Assembly (NCBI GenBank): GCA_002049455.2 | Contig: KV918804.1 | Span: forward strand, 62,001 to 126,000 | Length of the DNA stretch: 64,000 nucleotides | Origin: Porphyra umbilicalis | Lineage: Eukaryota > Rhodophyta > Bangiophyceae > Bangiales > Bangiaceae | Direction of reading: 5' to 3' | Shown: positions 1-11,086 of the stretch, piece after piece | Layout of the letters: every line of letters begins with the position of its first letter | Numbering within the stretch: the stretch's first letter is position 1 | Program-made: the position numbers and the translations under genes | Notes under the pieces: model-generated | Database searches by the model: none | The model's input: the letters and a program-made list of their open reading frames with translations, nothing else | Told to the model about the DNA's origin: nothing

Positions 1-2317
1 GATGGGCGTCGGCAGCGCGGGCGCGCCGCGCGGCTTCCGCGGCTTGGTCCTCCGCAATTCGCGCCGTCAGCGATGCCGGCACCTCCTCCTCCGGCTGCAG
101 GAGGTCCTTAACCCGGTCTTTGCGGACGTACTGGAGCATATACGCAGACGAGAAGCGACAGTTTGGTGGCCGCGCCCGAATGGTCCGCACCATGGGCGCG
201 GCCGGTAACGGCAAAGAAGCAGACGGCAACGAAGAGGGCGATGGGGAAGTGGTTTCCCCTGTCGTAATCTCCGCCACGGGCGGATCCGGGGTGTCGGTGT
301 TAAGGCCGGGGGCGTCCGTTGCGGCGGTGATGACGTTGTAGTTCTCATCGCCGTCAAAGTTGCCCTCCCCCCTAAAGATGCGCGGCAGATGCACACCCAT
401 CACATCAGTGCCGTCGTTGAGCATGTTGGACACATCAATCTCAGGGCTTGGGCTCCGCACCACCCGCGGCGGTGACGACGACGGCCGCGACTGGGGTGAC
501 GGCACGGGCGGGAGCGGCGGCGGGGAGAGGCCAGTCGGGCTCTCAGGCAGGACCTCAGGTGGCGGCAGCGGCGGCTGGTGGGGGCCCCCAAACCCATAGT
601 TGGCGTCTAAGGCATCCGCGGCCAACACGCACGTGACGGTCTCGTCATCAAACTTGAGCCAAGAGCCGCCAGGGCCGTCGGGTCGAATGTACGCGCAATA
701 GTGGCCCGTGTCCACATCACCGATGTGCACTAGCACCGTGTGCAGCACATACACATCGTCGCCGCCACCCGGCACGCCGTCGGGACCCTTGACAAATGGG
801 CTCAGGTCGATCTCGTCGCCGTATTCAAAGTAGTCGTTGATCTTGACCTGCACCGGCGGGTCACGAGCAAAGTCATAGTCAAACCGCTTGAGGTGCAGCT
901 GCAAGACGGGCGGCAGAGAGGTAAACCGGACACCCTTCTCCGCACGCTGAAGCTCATCAAATCCGTCCGCCCGAACGCGGTTGTCGCCGTCCATCAGCTC
1001 CACCTGCGTGTAGGCCGCAAACGCTTCGAGGACCCCCCGCAAGCCCGACACGGTCAGGGAGATGTCAAAGAAAGACTCGCCCCGCTCCGAGCTGTACGCT
1101 ACATCCAGGCAGCGGATGACGTTGGCGGTGCGACCTTGGAAGAGTGTCTCCACAAAGTCCCTGGGTGGCGGTGGACCGAGGGCGTTCTCATCGGTAAGGC
1201 GTCGCGGACCGTCCCCATCCCGGAGCGTCGCGTCGGCCAGCTCGCCACGTTCCGTCTCGTCTTCATCGTCGACGCTGGCCACCAGAAAGCTGCGATTTGT
1301 CGCCGCCACCGACAACCGGTCGCACAGAATACGGTTGAGCTCCTGTGCGTCGTGCTGCTGGAACAGCTCCGCCGAGTCCCACCCGAACGACTCGGTCAGG
1401 CGCTTTGTCCGCACCGCCGTCGGGGCCGTTTGCAGGCCGTGGAACACCTTTTGCAGCTCGTGGCACTGGTACACCGACGCTGGCACCTTGTCCGCCCCCG
1501 GCGTGCCTTCGGGGGGCGGAATTGGCAACGCATACACCAGCCGCCGGAAGCCCGGTACGCAGTACAGCATTTGGAGTAGGGAGTTTAGGTAGCACGTCGC
1601 GCCCTGGTTTCGCAACCCGACGTAGCCCGTCTCGGCGCGCGAGTCCCAGTCAGGCAGCACCGTGATAGGCCCAACCGACGCCACCAGTTGCACGTGCGCA
1701 TCAATGTGCAGCGCTGGCGCATCGGACAATGAGATGCCACGAGCGGGACGCACCGACGACAGCGCGATAAAGTCCTTGAAGCCCCAATCCGACTCTTTGG
1801 GCGTGAAGACGTGCGTCGCATCCTTGAAAAAGTCGCTTGGCCGCACCCCGTCCGCCGTGCCGCCCCCATTGCCACCGGCGTCCCCCACTGGTGGCCGTAT
1901 CAGCACAAGCTTGAAGGCCGTCGGTCGGGTCCAACTGCTGCCCCGCCGCAGGCGCGGCAGCGACGCGTCACCGCCCTCGGCGGCCGGTGACGCCACCGGC
2001 CCGCCGCACTCTATGTATACCGACAGGTCCGACGTCTGCTGGTTGCCCCGCGGGTAGAGGAAGATGCGCCACCGGAAGCCGCCAATGGGGTGCCACAACG
2101 ACTGGAGGCGCCCTTCCTTGGCCCTCCACACGGCCGTGGCGGGGAGCACAAAAGAGAAGACGTGCCAGATGTTGCTCGCATCATTGACGGGGGCTGGCGG
2201 ACCGCGGCCGCCACGGGTGGACGCGACGGTGCCGGCAGTCCGGCTGGGGGGAGGGAGGGGGGAAGGGGCAGGCGCCGCCTCGATGGCGTCCATCGTTGCC
2301 CTGGGTGAGTCTGCCAT
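1..2317 (-). CDS. USP7/UBP12-type ubiquitin carboxyl-terminal hydrolase (3' end beyond window)
   Basis: Deubiquitinase that cleaves ubiquitin from substrates in nucleus and cytosol. The start is the ATG at 2315-2317 (MADSPRATMDAIEA), after which 772 codons run unbroken to the window edge. A MATH/TRAF domain covers about residues 45-225 (WHPIGGFRWRIFLYPRGNQQ, then WGFKDFIAL). The USP catalytic domain follows: Cys box GLRNQGATCYLN with the nucleophile near residue 242, DAQELNR, and the His box DTGHYCAYIRP with His near residue 539, followed by KFDDE carrying the likely Asp. The last visible part (SSAYMLQYVRKDRVKDLLQP) matches the USP7 finger-to-HUBL transition, so the C-terminal ubiquitin-like repeats should lie left of base 1. 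MATH before USP is diagnostic of the USP7/UBP12/13 group. No intron is seen in this part. The protein is truncated only by the window. Confidence 0.95.
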   Translation of the reverse strand, partial: MADSPRATMDAIEAAPAPSPLPPPSRTAGTVASTRGGRGPPAPVNDASNIWHVFSFVLPATAVWRAKEGRLQSLWHPIGGFRWRIFLYPRGNQQTSDLSVYIECGGPVASPAAEGGDASLPRLRRGSSWTRPTAFKLVLIRPPVGDAGGNGGGTADGVRPSDFFKDATHVFTPKESDWGFKDFIALSSVRPARGISLSDAPALHIDAHVQLVASVGPITVLPDWDSRAETGYVGLRNQGATCYLNSLLQMLYCVPGFRRLVYALPIPPPEGTPGADKVPASVYQCHELQKVFHGLQTAPTAVRTKRLTESFGWDSAELFQQHDAQELNRILCDRLSVAATNRSFLVASVDDEDETERGELADATLRDGDGPRRLTDENALGPPPPRDFVETLFQGRTANVIRCLDVAYSSERGESFFDISLTVSGLRGVLEAFAAYTQVELMDGDNRVRADGFDELQRAEKGVRFTSLPPVLQLHLKRFDYDFARDPPVQVKINDYFEYGDEIDLSPFVKGPDGVPGGGDDVYVLHTVLVHIGDVDTGHYCAYIRPDGPGGSWLKFDDETVTCVLAADALDANYGFGGPHQPPLPPPEVLPESPTGLSPPPLPPVPSPQSRPSSSPPRVVRSPSPEIDVSNMLNDGTDVMGVHLPRIFRGEGNFDGDENYNVITAATDAPGLNTDTPDPPVAEITTGETTSPSPSSLPSASLPLPAAPMVRTIRARPPNCRFSSAYMLQYVRKDRVKDLLQPEEEVPASLTARIAEDQAAEAARRARAADAH

Positions 2318-3434
2318 CGGCGGCGGTCAACGACCGCAACGTGCCCCACGTTTCTCACGGAGAGGAGGCGGGCGCGGGACGAAGTCCGTAAGGAAGAGGA
2401 AGGTAGAGGCGATACACGACAGAGAACGCGACTCGCGCAAGCCGAGACAGTCCCAGGTAGCTCCGAGAGGAGCCACGACAGCACGAGAAAAGAGCAGGGA
2501 GCGGAACACGAACTGGAGTCGGACAGCAACAAGGGGGGCGCGGGGGCGCGCGGCAGCTTGGGCAGCCCAACGCGGGTGCAGCCACGCCTCTCGCCAGCAC
2601 GCCTGACCGCGGCACACACAAACGACAGAAAAATACGAGCACAATGCAAATGCACAGAAGGGGTCAGGGGAAGGCCAAGGAGAACAAACGGCAGAGCGCC
2701 GAAGTCCACCGCGAGCCGCAGGCCGGCAGAGTCGGCGCCGGCGAGGGAGCGCGGCGCCCGACGTCTCGCGCGCGGCCGTGCTCAACGACAAACCGAGCGC
2801 GCCGACGCGGGCAGACGATGGGCGGCGGAGGTAAAGTTGTGACGCCCGCCATCGGGCCGAGCGCCTACGCGTCTTTGCGGCCAGCAATTCCATGACGCGC
2901 GCGTGCGTTGCAGTCAATTCGGCCAATCTGTGGTCGAGCGGATCCCTGACGTGGCGCGCCTTGGGGGCGTGCCTCGGGTGCATTGGGGGTATGCCTTGCT
3001 GCCGGCCGCGACAAACCGCCTCGCTGTGGTGAAATGGCCTCGGGCACATACGACAGTCGTCACGGAGCGAGCTGCCGAGATTAGGAGCAACGTCAGCCGC
3101 TGCGGGCCTCCCGTGCGCGTCTCTGCGGAGCTTGGACTGAAAGATTTTCACCCGCTCCTCGCGGCACTCTGCTGCTGCCGCGATCGCACCGGTTGCCAGC
3201 CGTAGGGGTTCCCAGGGCCAAATCGCCATGCGTCGTGAGTTGCAGGAAGCAGCTCAGAAAAACATGAGCTGTGGCTGCTATGAGACGGCGGGGAAGTGTG
3301 TCCGTCACAGGCCGGAGGGGTGACGGGAGAGCATTGTGGTGGTTTGACTACAGCACCGCGGTGGTCATTCGCTACGCCAGCTTTCTACCCTATCTCTCTC
3401 CTCCTCGCGTGTCCTATTTAGATACATCCCGGCC
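2318..3434. other. Intergenic region upstream of the USP7-like gene
   Basis: This stretch holds the presumed promoter of the minus-strand USP7-like gene. Both strands have long GC-driven open frames. One minus-strand frame (about 2850-3229) has a coding-like composition but no family that I recognise. I see no RNA gene or clear repeat. Confidence 0.4.
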
Positions 3435-3900
3435 ATTGCACAGGGGCCAGCGTAGGCACGGCCGCCGCCACATCCCACCAGCACAACCTACACCCGTCAC
3501 AATAGCTGAGCAACCGCCAGTTTTGCGTGACGAAGCTGTTCCCGCACAAAAACGTCAACTCGTTGTCGGTCGCGTCGTGCACGGTCGCACAGACGGACAG
3601 CAGGGCCTCGGGCGACGGCTCCGTGCCGGCGAGCGGTAACAGCGGCCCGTGCTAGTCTGGGGCACACACATAGAACGCCTATTCATCAACATCTTTGGCC
3701 AGCGAGTTGGGCACCGCCTCGTCCATCGCGGTCGGTACCACGCCTTCGGCAGGGCAAGCGGGCAGAGAGGCCATCTCGGCACGCACGACGTGACTAGCCC
3801 TGCGGAATATGGGGTCGTCCGCCGCTTCCTTGATGCCGACGCGGTAACGGATGACGCGCGCGCGGCTGCAGGGGTAGCGGGATGATGTCGGGGGTTTGGG
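3435..3900 (-). pseudogene. Interrupted coding-like stretch, identity unknown
   Basis: One minus-strand frame reads like protein over about 150 codons but is interrupted by in-frame stops, so it is either a decayed gene or exons of an unrecognised one. Visible segments include RVGIKEAADDPIFRRASHVV, ATVHDATDNELTFLCGNSF and a cysteine-containing end LLSYCDGCRLCWWDV that could be part of a metal-binding unit. I cannot assign a family. It lies between the USP7-like gene and SBDS with no obvious repeats at its ends. Confidence 0.3.
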
Positions 3901-4312
3901 GACAAACACAACGAGGATGGGAGCAGGTCGGTGTCGGTCGGTGCCGCTCTGTGGCAGTCGGCCCGCTGCAAGCCGCCGGCAGCGCGCAGTCGGCAGCGGC
4001 CATCCATGTGGGCCGGGCGCGTCCACGTTGGGCGGCGGCACGAGCGCGCGGCGGTGTCGGCGAGGTTGACGGCCGTGGTACTGTACTTGCCGCCTGCAAG
4101 CGCCGGTTGAAGTGCGACTTTCGGGAAAGAAATACAGAAATCAACGGTCTCTCAGCGAAATCGAAGGGTGCTCATTGCGAAAAGTGTTCATACTTTTGCT
4201 CAGATATCATGGCCGCTCTGATTTATGTCGACCTACGACCCGCTCTGCATGCGTCGCCGGCGCCTCCACCGCCCTGTCGTCGCTGCCGCCGCGCTACCGC
4301 CGCCGCCCCATC

Positions 4313-4412
4313 CGTCAACCGCCGCCGCACTACCTGTCAACCTACGCAGCCCTACCTGTCAACCGCCGCAGCCCTACCTGTCAACCGCCACCGCCCTATC
4401 GGACAACCGCCG
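4313..4412. repeat. Minisatellite, about 22 bp unit, upstream of SBDS
   Basis: Three to four imperfect tandem copies of a unit resembling CCTACCTGTCAACCGCCGCAG lie roughly 100-200 bp before the SBDS start codon, within its presumed 5' leader or promoter. Confidence 0.7.
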
Positions 4413-4509
4413 CTGCCCGTCGCTCCAGCACTGCCTCTCGTTGCCGTAGCTGCAGTCGCCGTTATCCGTCCAGCCCGCCCCCTTGTAGTCAACCCCAGAG
4501 CCGGTCGTC

Positions 4510-6063
4510 ATGTCGTTGAAGCAGCCAGTATCGCAGGTGCGACTGACCAACGTGGCGGTCGTGCGGCTCAAAGCAAAAGGCAAGCGCTTTGAGGTCGCCG
4601 CGTACAAGAATACGGTGCTCAGCTGGCGGGAGGGCAACCAGAAAGACCTGGACGAGGTGCTGCAAATCACATCGGTCTTCACTAACGTGTCCAAGGGTGT
4701 GCTCGCGAACAACAAGGTACGTGGCGGGCGGCAGTATGCGACGCTACTTGTCAGGATGGCCGTTTGGGCAATGGAGGAGAGTGGGTGGTGGGGTTGGACT
4801 CGTGTGGTGAAGGTGGGCAGGGCTGCGGCCTGGACGCTTCTGGCTGTGGTGTGGGAGGGCGGGACGATGGCAGGAGAACGGGAAGGTGGTATGAAGGGGA
4901 TGCACGTCAGGGGGTGGGCACCCAGCGGGCGGCAGGGTGGTCCCTCTGCCCAGCCCTCTGGTGTTGTACCCGTGCACTGCTCTATTGGCGGTGGCGGCGG
5001 TTCGGCAGCCAGTGGAGCGCTGTGGCTTGTGTACTTGGTCCAACCCCGCACAGTTTGCTGACGACCCTTCCCCCGTCCGTTGCCCTCTCCACCCAACCTC
5101 ATCTCTTGTGCTGTTCCAATGCCTACACTATTCTGTTGCCCTCGCGCGCTTTTGTTGCCTCCCCCCTCCCCAGGATTTGCAAGCCGCCTTTGGCACCACC
5201 GACGTACCCGTCATCTGCGAGCGCATCCTCCGCACGGGCGTCTTGCAAGTGTCTGACCGGGAGCGCGAGTACACATCTGGCCGCCTCTTCTCCTCCATCG
5301 CCTCCATCGTTGCCGACAAGTGCGTGGACGCCGAGACGCACCGGCCCATCCCCGTCGGCGTCATTGAGCGGTCGATGCGGGACCTGCTGTGCTACTCGGT
5401 CGTGCCGGGGCGGTCGGCCAAAGCGCAGGCGTTGGAGGTCATCAAGGCGCTCGCCGCGCACATGCCGATCGAGCGCGCGCAGATGCGGTTGGACGTGGAA
5501 GCGCCGGTCAAGTGGGGCAAGGGCGTCAAGGCGGGGCTGGACAACCTGGTCGTCGGCCTCGTCGGGCCAGAGGAGTGGGGGGGGGGCTTCCGAGCGGTAC
5601 GTTTGGGTGAGAGCGGTGCCGAGCTATGGGGGGGTGCGGGCCGTGGAAGACAACGGCGGACCGGTGTGGGTGGCGACGTGGGGGGGCGGACGCGGTGGAC
5701 CTGACGTGGCTGTGCCGGTGGGAGGCACTGCCTTGACGTCACGCGGCAGACTGCTGTGTGGGTGTGTGGCTTTGGGCTGGCTGCCTTTGGGCGGTGGCGC
5801 GCGTGGCCCTGTGCGGCCTCCTCCTTTTTTGCTCAAGAGCGTGAAACTAACGCACATAACCGCCGTGTGTTGAACGTCCTCGTCTTCTTTTGTTGTTGCG
5901 CGCACCCGGCCGTCGCCCTCGCCACACACCGCAGTCGTACCTCGTCGAGCCCAAAAACTTCAACGCCGTCCAGGAGGTTGTCGCCAAAGAGTCGAGAGGC
6001 GCCGGCTCCGTCACCGTATCGTCCGTTGCGGTCGTGCACGACGACGAGGACGGGGAGTTGTAA
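4510..6063 (+). CDS. SBDS: SBDS/SDO1 ribosome maturation protein, three exons
   Basis: SBDS works with the GTPase EFL1 to release eIF6 from nascent 60S subunits in the cytosol. Exons are 4510-4716, 5174-5596 and 5935-6063. Both introns are phase 0 with GTACGT donors and CAG acceptors, which gives 252 aa, matching the family length of about 250. The N-terminal FYSH domain shows [29 protein letters not shown] and the conserved DLDEVLQ. The central domain has QVSDRERE and [14 protein letters not shown], followed by [20 protein letters not shown]. The C-terminal ferredoxin-like domain is the third, ending [15 protein letters not shown]. The gene faces the 3' end of the AspRS gene tail to tail. 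Splice sites, length and motifs agree, so this call is very firm. Confidence 0.97.
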
Positions 6064-6339
6064 AGGGAGGCGAGGTGTACAGTGGCGTGTGTGTCGCGGG
6101 ATTGCGGCTCCGTTTTTTTGTGTTCTTTCCTCCCGCACCAGTCCCCTCTCTCGATACTCTTTCGTGCTTCCAATGTCTCTTTTGGGTCTTTTCGGGTGTA
6201 CTGGGTGTTGTTCCTCGCTCGTTTTGTCTCCACTCCATTGTGCTGCTCACCAAAACGTGTGCAAGGCGCCCACGCCGCCTCCCCTAGCCTGGCCAGCCAC
6301 CTTGTCCCCTCTGCCCCCCCCGCACCGCACCGGCCCCCC

Positions 6340-8136
6340 CTATACCGCCCCCCCCCCGCCTCGGGCGCCTCGACTGCCGCCGTCGCCTCGACGCCCGACC
6401 GGAGGTGCAGCTCCCGCAGCGCCGCCTCGGCCGCGGGCGCCGGCGCGCCCGCCATCACGTCGCTCGCGCGGGTCGTTTTTGGAAAGGCAATCACCTCCCG
6501 CAAGCTGCTCGCGCCCGTCAGGAGCATGACCAGCCGGTCGAGGCCAAACGCAAACCCCCCGTGCGGCGGCGCCCCGTACGCGAGGGCGTCGAGGAGGAAG
6601 CCAAACTTGCCCGCCTGCTCCTCCGCCCCAATGCCGAGCGCGTCCAACACCGCCGCCTGCACGGCGGGCTCGTGGATGCGGATGGAGCCGCCGCCGACCT
6701 CCACCCCGTTGCACACCAGGTCATAGGCCGAGGAGAGCACCTCCCCGTACCGCTCCGTGACGCGGTCCGTAACGAGGGCCGCGTGCTCGGGCAGCGGCGC
6801 CGTAAACGGGTGGTGCACCGACGTCCAGCGGCGGCCGCCGTCGCCGCCGTCGCCGCCGCCGTCGAGTGCGTCAAAGAGGGGAAAGTCGACGACCCACGTC
6901 CACGCCATGGCGCCGGGCGGGATGAGGCCGAGCGTCTGCCCGAGGTGCACGCGGAGTTTGCCGAGGCCGGCATGGACGGCCGCCCCGGCGCCGGCGGCGA
7001 GGAGGATGAGGTCCCCGTCGGTCGCGCCGAGGTGTGCCGCCAGCCCCGCCGCCGCCGCACCCGGGGCCTCCTCGGCGGGTCCCCCCATTTTGGCCAGCGG
7101 CCCCGTGACGGCGCCGCCGGCGCTGACCTTCCCAAAGAGCAGGCCGCCCAAGCCGTAGGCCTTGACAAACGCCGTGTAGCCGTCGAGGACTTTGCGCGAC
7201 GCGGCCGCCGCGCCGCCCGCCACGACGAGCGCCTTGACGGCCGGCGCGGCGGTCGGCGGCAGCGCCGCCACCGCCGCCAGCGGCGCAAACGGCGACGACG
7301 CGACCGCCGGGAGCCCCCCCACGTCCGTGAGGAGCATCCCAAACCGCGTGTCGGGCGCGTCGACGCCATACGCCGCCATGGCCGCCGCGTACGTCATGAC
7401 TGGCACGGGGGGGAGCACCCCCCCCGCCCCCCCCCCCCCCCCCCCCCAATCGCCCCCACAATCGTGCGCGCCACGCCCTCGACGGCGGCCATCACATCCT
7501 CGCGGCGCACAAAGGACAGCTCCATGTCGAGTTGGGTAAACTCGGGCTGCCGATCCGCCCGCAAATCCTCGTCCCGAAAGCACCGCGTCACCTGGAAGTA
7601 GCGGTCCATGCCGCCGACCATGAGCAGCTGCTTGTACAGCTGCGGGGACTGGGGCAGCGCGTACACGCAGCCGGGGTGCACGCGGGACGGGACGAGGTAG
7701 TCGCGCGCGCCTTCGGGCGTCGCCCGCGTCAGCGCCGGCGTCTCCACTTCGATAAAAGCCGAGGCGTCGAGGTAGCGCCGCGCCGCGAGCGTCGCCGTGT
7801 GCCGCGCGCGCAGGCGCGCCTGCAGCCCGGCGCGCCGCAAGTCGAGGTACCGGTGTTTGAGGCGGAGGGGGTCCTCCTCGGCGCCGCCGTCGGCTTCGGC
7901 GCCGCCGTCGGCGGCCGCCACCCCCGCCGCCGTGGCAATGGGAAAGGGCATGGGCGCGGAGCGGGAGAGGATGGTCACTGCCGCCGCGCGCACCTCAACC
8001 TCCCCAGTCGCCATGGACGGATTGACGGCGGCCGCGTCGCGGGCGGCAACGGTGCCGCTCGCCGTCACGACATACTCGAGGCGCACGTCCTTGGCCGCCG
8101 CCAGCGCCGGCGGCAGCGCCGCGTCGGTGGCGGCGA

Positions 8137-8171
<35 letters not shown>

Positions 8172-8522
8172 CCCCCCGCCGGCGGCGTCACCGTCACTTG
8201 GATGACGCCCGCGCGGTCGCGGAGGAGGAGGAAGGTGACGCCCCCGCGGTCCCGCACCGCGTGCGCCCAGCCGGCAACGGTGACGGTCGCGCCAGCGTCG
8301 GCCACCCGCAACTCCCCACACGTGTGCGTGCGGAGGGCGGTGGACGTTGGGCGGGGGGTGGCGCCCGTGACGGGCGGCGGGGCGGGGGGGGTGCCCCCCG
8401 TGGCCGCCGCCACGGCCGCCGACGCGGCGGCCGCCGCCGCGCCAGACGCTGCCGCCGCCGCCGACGGCGGGGCGGGGGTCCGCCCCGCCGACCGGGCGCC
8501 GCCACCCGCCGCCCGCCGCCGG

Positions 8523-8554
<32 letters not shown>

Positions 8555-8728
8555 AGCGGCGCCCAAAAAGGAGGACGATGCGCGCGCCGCAGGCGGGGTG
8601 AGGCGGCGCCGACCGCCCGCCGCAACGGCAGACGAGCCGACGGCGGCCGAGGCGGCGGCAGCGACGCGGGCGGCGGCGACGAGCCGCACGGGCGCCGCCG
8701 CAAAGGCGGCGGGCGTCGTCGGACCCAT
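6340..8728 (-). CDS. Aspartyl-tRNA synthetase, bacterial (organellar) type
   Basis: Charges tRNA-Asp in plastid and/or mitochondrion. The ATG at 8728 ([19 protein letters not shown]) opens an Ala/Arg-rich, acid-poor targeting leader. Next come the OB-fold anticodon domain ([35 protein letters not shown]), class II motif 2 ([19 protein letters not shown]), a GAD-type insertion found only in bacterial-type AspRS, and motif 3 ([14 protein letters not shown]) with the tail [19 protein letters not shown]. The frame changes at the C run near 7429-7447, between motif 2 and the GAD insertion. Since the family continues on both sides, an extra or missing base in that run is the likely cause. A second C run near 6350 decides the end: one frame stops at 6340, the other runs to 5847 across SBDS exon 3. 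The stop at 6340 fits the family length better. Confidence 0.92.
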
Positions 8729-8778
8729 CGTCGGCCGCGCGGTCGGGCGCACGGGTGCCCGGGTGGAGACGGAAGTGG

Positions 8779-8868
8779 TAGGGGGGGGGGGGGGGGGGGG
8801 GGGGTGGGGGGGGGGGGGGGGGGAGAAGCAAACGTGAGTGGGGGCGGGGGGGGGGGGGGGGGGGGGTG
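8779..8868. repeat. Two long poly-G tracts beside the AspRS start
   Basis: On the plus strand, two almost pure G tracts are separated by a short AGAAGCAAACGTGAGT spacer. They begin about 50 bp upstream of the AspRS start codon on the gene's 5' side, so its leader is C-rich and the opposite strand could form G-quadruplexes. Exact lengths are likely unreliable. Confidence 0.8.
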
Positions 8869-9226
8869 CGCGCGGGACGCACGGGCGGCGCGGGCGACCC
8901 GCGGGCGGCGGGCGGCGCGCGGGCGGGTGTGGGCGGGCGGGGGAGCGCGGGGGGGGTGGGACCCCGGCGGCCGTGGCCGCGCGTGATCCGCGCGCAATCT
9001 GGCGGGATTGGGCGGGAGCGCGAGCGCCGCCCGCCGCCTGCCGCCGCGAGGCGCGCGCCCGCGCGTCTGCGTTTTTGCGCCGCCCAACGGTGGCCCCGCG
9101 GGGGGCCGCGGCGCTCCGCCTGGGGATCCGGCGCCCGGGCGCCACGCCGCCGGTGGGGCGGGTGGGCGCGGTGCCCCCGTCCGTCACTCGGTGGACCTGT
9201 GGGGGTGCGCCGTCGGGGCGGCCACC

Positions 9227-9258
<32 letters not shown>

Positions 9259-9637
9259 CCGTCGGGCCGCGCGGCTGCCGACGACGCGGCGGTGCGCGGC
9301 GGCGCGCACGCGGCGGCGGCGCGGCGGCGCAAGGCGGCCGCGTCGGCGGCCGGCGGCCATGGCGGGCAGAGACGCCCCGCGTCGGCGGGCCGTTGTGGCG
9401 GGCCCCCGCCACGGACGGGGCGTCGACGGTGGGGTGGCGGCACAGCGGCCGCGCAGGCGACAGCGGCGGCCGGCGCGGGGCGCGCCGGCAATGACCGGCA
9501 GGCCGCGCTGGCCGGGCGGCTCGCAACCAGACACCAACAGCTACAATGTACACGCTACGGTTCACGTCTGCCCCCCCCGTCCACGCGGCACCCGCTCAAC
9601 GCGCGCCCGAGAGCAACGCGCAGCCGTTCCGCCCCCT

Positions 9638-9740
9638 CTCACCGGCCTCCCCACCAGTCTCCCCCTCACCGGCCTCCCCACAAATGTCCCCCTCACGGCC
9701 CTCGCCAGCACTCTCCCCCTCACCGCCCGCCCCAGCAGTC
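9638..9740. repeat. Short tandem repeat, unit about 30 bp
   Basis: About three imperfect copies of a unit built on TCTCCCCCTCACCGGCCTCC lie just past the stop codon of the thioredoxin-like gene, between it and the AspRS upstream region. Confidence 0.65.
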
Positions 9741-9749
9741 CGCGCGCCC

Positions 9750-10301
9750 TCACGCGCCCGTCCACTTGATGCTGCAGCCCATGGACTTTGGGGCGGCGGG
9801 CACGGGCGCCCCCCCCAGCAGCGCGTCGAGCGCCTCGCGCAGATACCGCCCGTCGGGCGTCACGCCATTGCCCGGCGTGCTCGCATCCACCCGCCCGCGG
9901 TACACGGCGCGCAGTGCCGCGTCAAAGATGTAACAGTCGGGGGTGCACACCGCCCCGTACGCGCGCGCCACGCCCTGCGTGGCGTCGACGAGGTAGCCGG
10001 CCACGGCCGGATAGTAGGCGGCCGTCGCCGCCTTGATCGCCTCGGGGCCGTCGCCGGGGTAGTCGGCGTTTGGGCAGATGAGGACGACCGACACGCCGCG
10101 GTCCTTATAGTCGGCGGCGAGCGCCTGGATGGCGCCGCGGACAGAGACGACAAAGGGGCAGTGTTCGCAGATGAAGAGGATGACCGTGGCGGCCGAGCCG
10201 CGGACCGACGCCAGCGACACGTCCTTGTTCTGCGCGGGCGAGTGCAGCGTCCAGTCGGGGGCGGTCGTCAGGGTCGTGCCGCTCTCACCGGCGAGAACCA
10301 T
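9750..10301 (-). CDS. Thioredoxin-fold, AhpC/TSA-like redoxin
   Basis: A complete 183 aa protein of the bacterial 'thioredoxin family protein' type, related to peroxiredoxins. Landmarks in order are APDWTL near the start; the active-site region VILFICEHCPFV with a CxxC pair at residues 45 and 48; ADYKDRGVSVVLICPNADYP; VDATQGVARAYGAVCTPDCY with extra cysteines; VYRGRVD; and the family's usual ending MGCSIKW. It probably reduces peroxides or disulfides; the substrate cannot be read from sequence. No transit peptide is evident, so a cytosolic place is likely but not certain. The gene is intronless. Length and ending both match the family. Confidence 0.9.
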   Translation of the reverse strand: MVLAGESGTTLTTAPDWTLHSPAQNKDVSLASVRGSAATVILFICEHCPFVVSVRGAIQALAADYKDRGVSVVLICPNADYPGDGPEAIKAATAAYYPAVAGYLVDATQGVARAYGAVCTPDCYIFDAALRAVYRGRVDASTPGNGVTPDGRYLREALDALLGGAPVPAAPKSMGCSIKWTGA

Positions 10302-11086
10302 GGTGACGGCGGGGTGTGGAGAAGAGGGAGAGGGGGGGGAGGGGGATGCACCCCACAGAGAGAACGAGGAATGGTCGGTGCCGTCGCGGGATGGTCGGCA
10401 CGGGTGGCAGACAACTCCCAGGCAAGTCGAGAAAAGTATAGCACGAGACCGACGGCGAGGTGTAGATAAAAATCCACCGCGTCGTACAGATGGAAGTCAG
10501 GACGGTGGCATGGAAGGCCAGATGGAAGCGGGTGGAGACGGATGGAGGGAGGAAAACAAGAGCGAAAAGGACACACTCGCTGGTGGGGAACTGCGCGCAC
10601 GCGAGAGTGACAGAGTGCCACGTGCACGCGTCTGCTCACCAAGGAACCAGAGGTGGCAGGTGACCAGCTAGATCCAAATCAGGAAGAACCGTCCAACCAC
10701 TGGGAGGCATTGGAAAGTGGCACCACCCCAACACTGTAAGGTTGGCACGGTGCCGGATCTGCGACCGAGGTGCGGCCGTCTTGCTCCTCCCGCGCCGCGC
10801 CCGCAACGTCGCCGCCCCCGTCATCCGCCGCGCGACATCCCCGTCGGTAGCGGCGGCCCGACCACTACTCCCAATCCCCACCCCCTGCAATGTCATCCCC
10901 AGCGTTTGTATCGGCGGCCAGTGGTCCTTGGACTCTGCGGCCTGCCCCGGCCGCCCGCCCCCAGTGTGGCGCACGGTCTGGCGCGGCGGCCGGCACGCAC
11001 CAGCGGCGGCGGCTGGCCGCCCGCCCGCCCACGCCCACCACCACCACCCCACTCACGCCCTCCCTCCCCCCCCCCCTCCCCTGTCC

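Noticed and set aside
740-1579. 279-codon plus-strand frame
   Set aside because: It is the exact opposite strand of the USP catalytic domain, whose Cys and His boxes prove the minus-strand reading.
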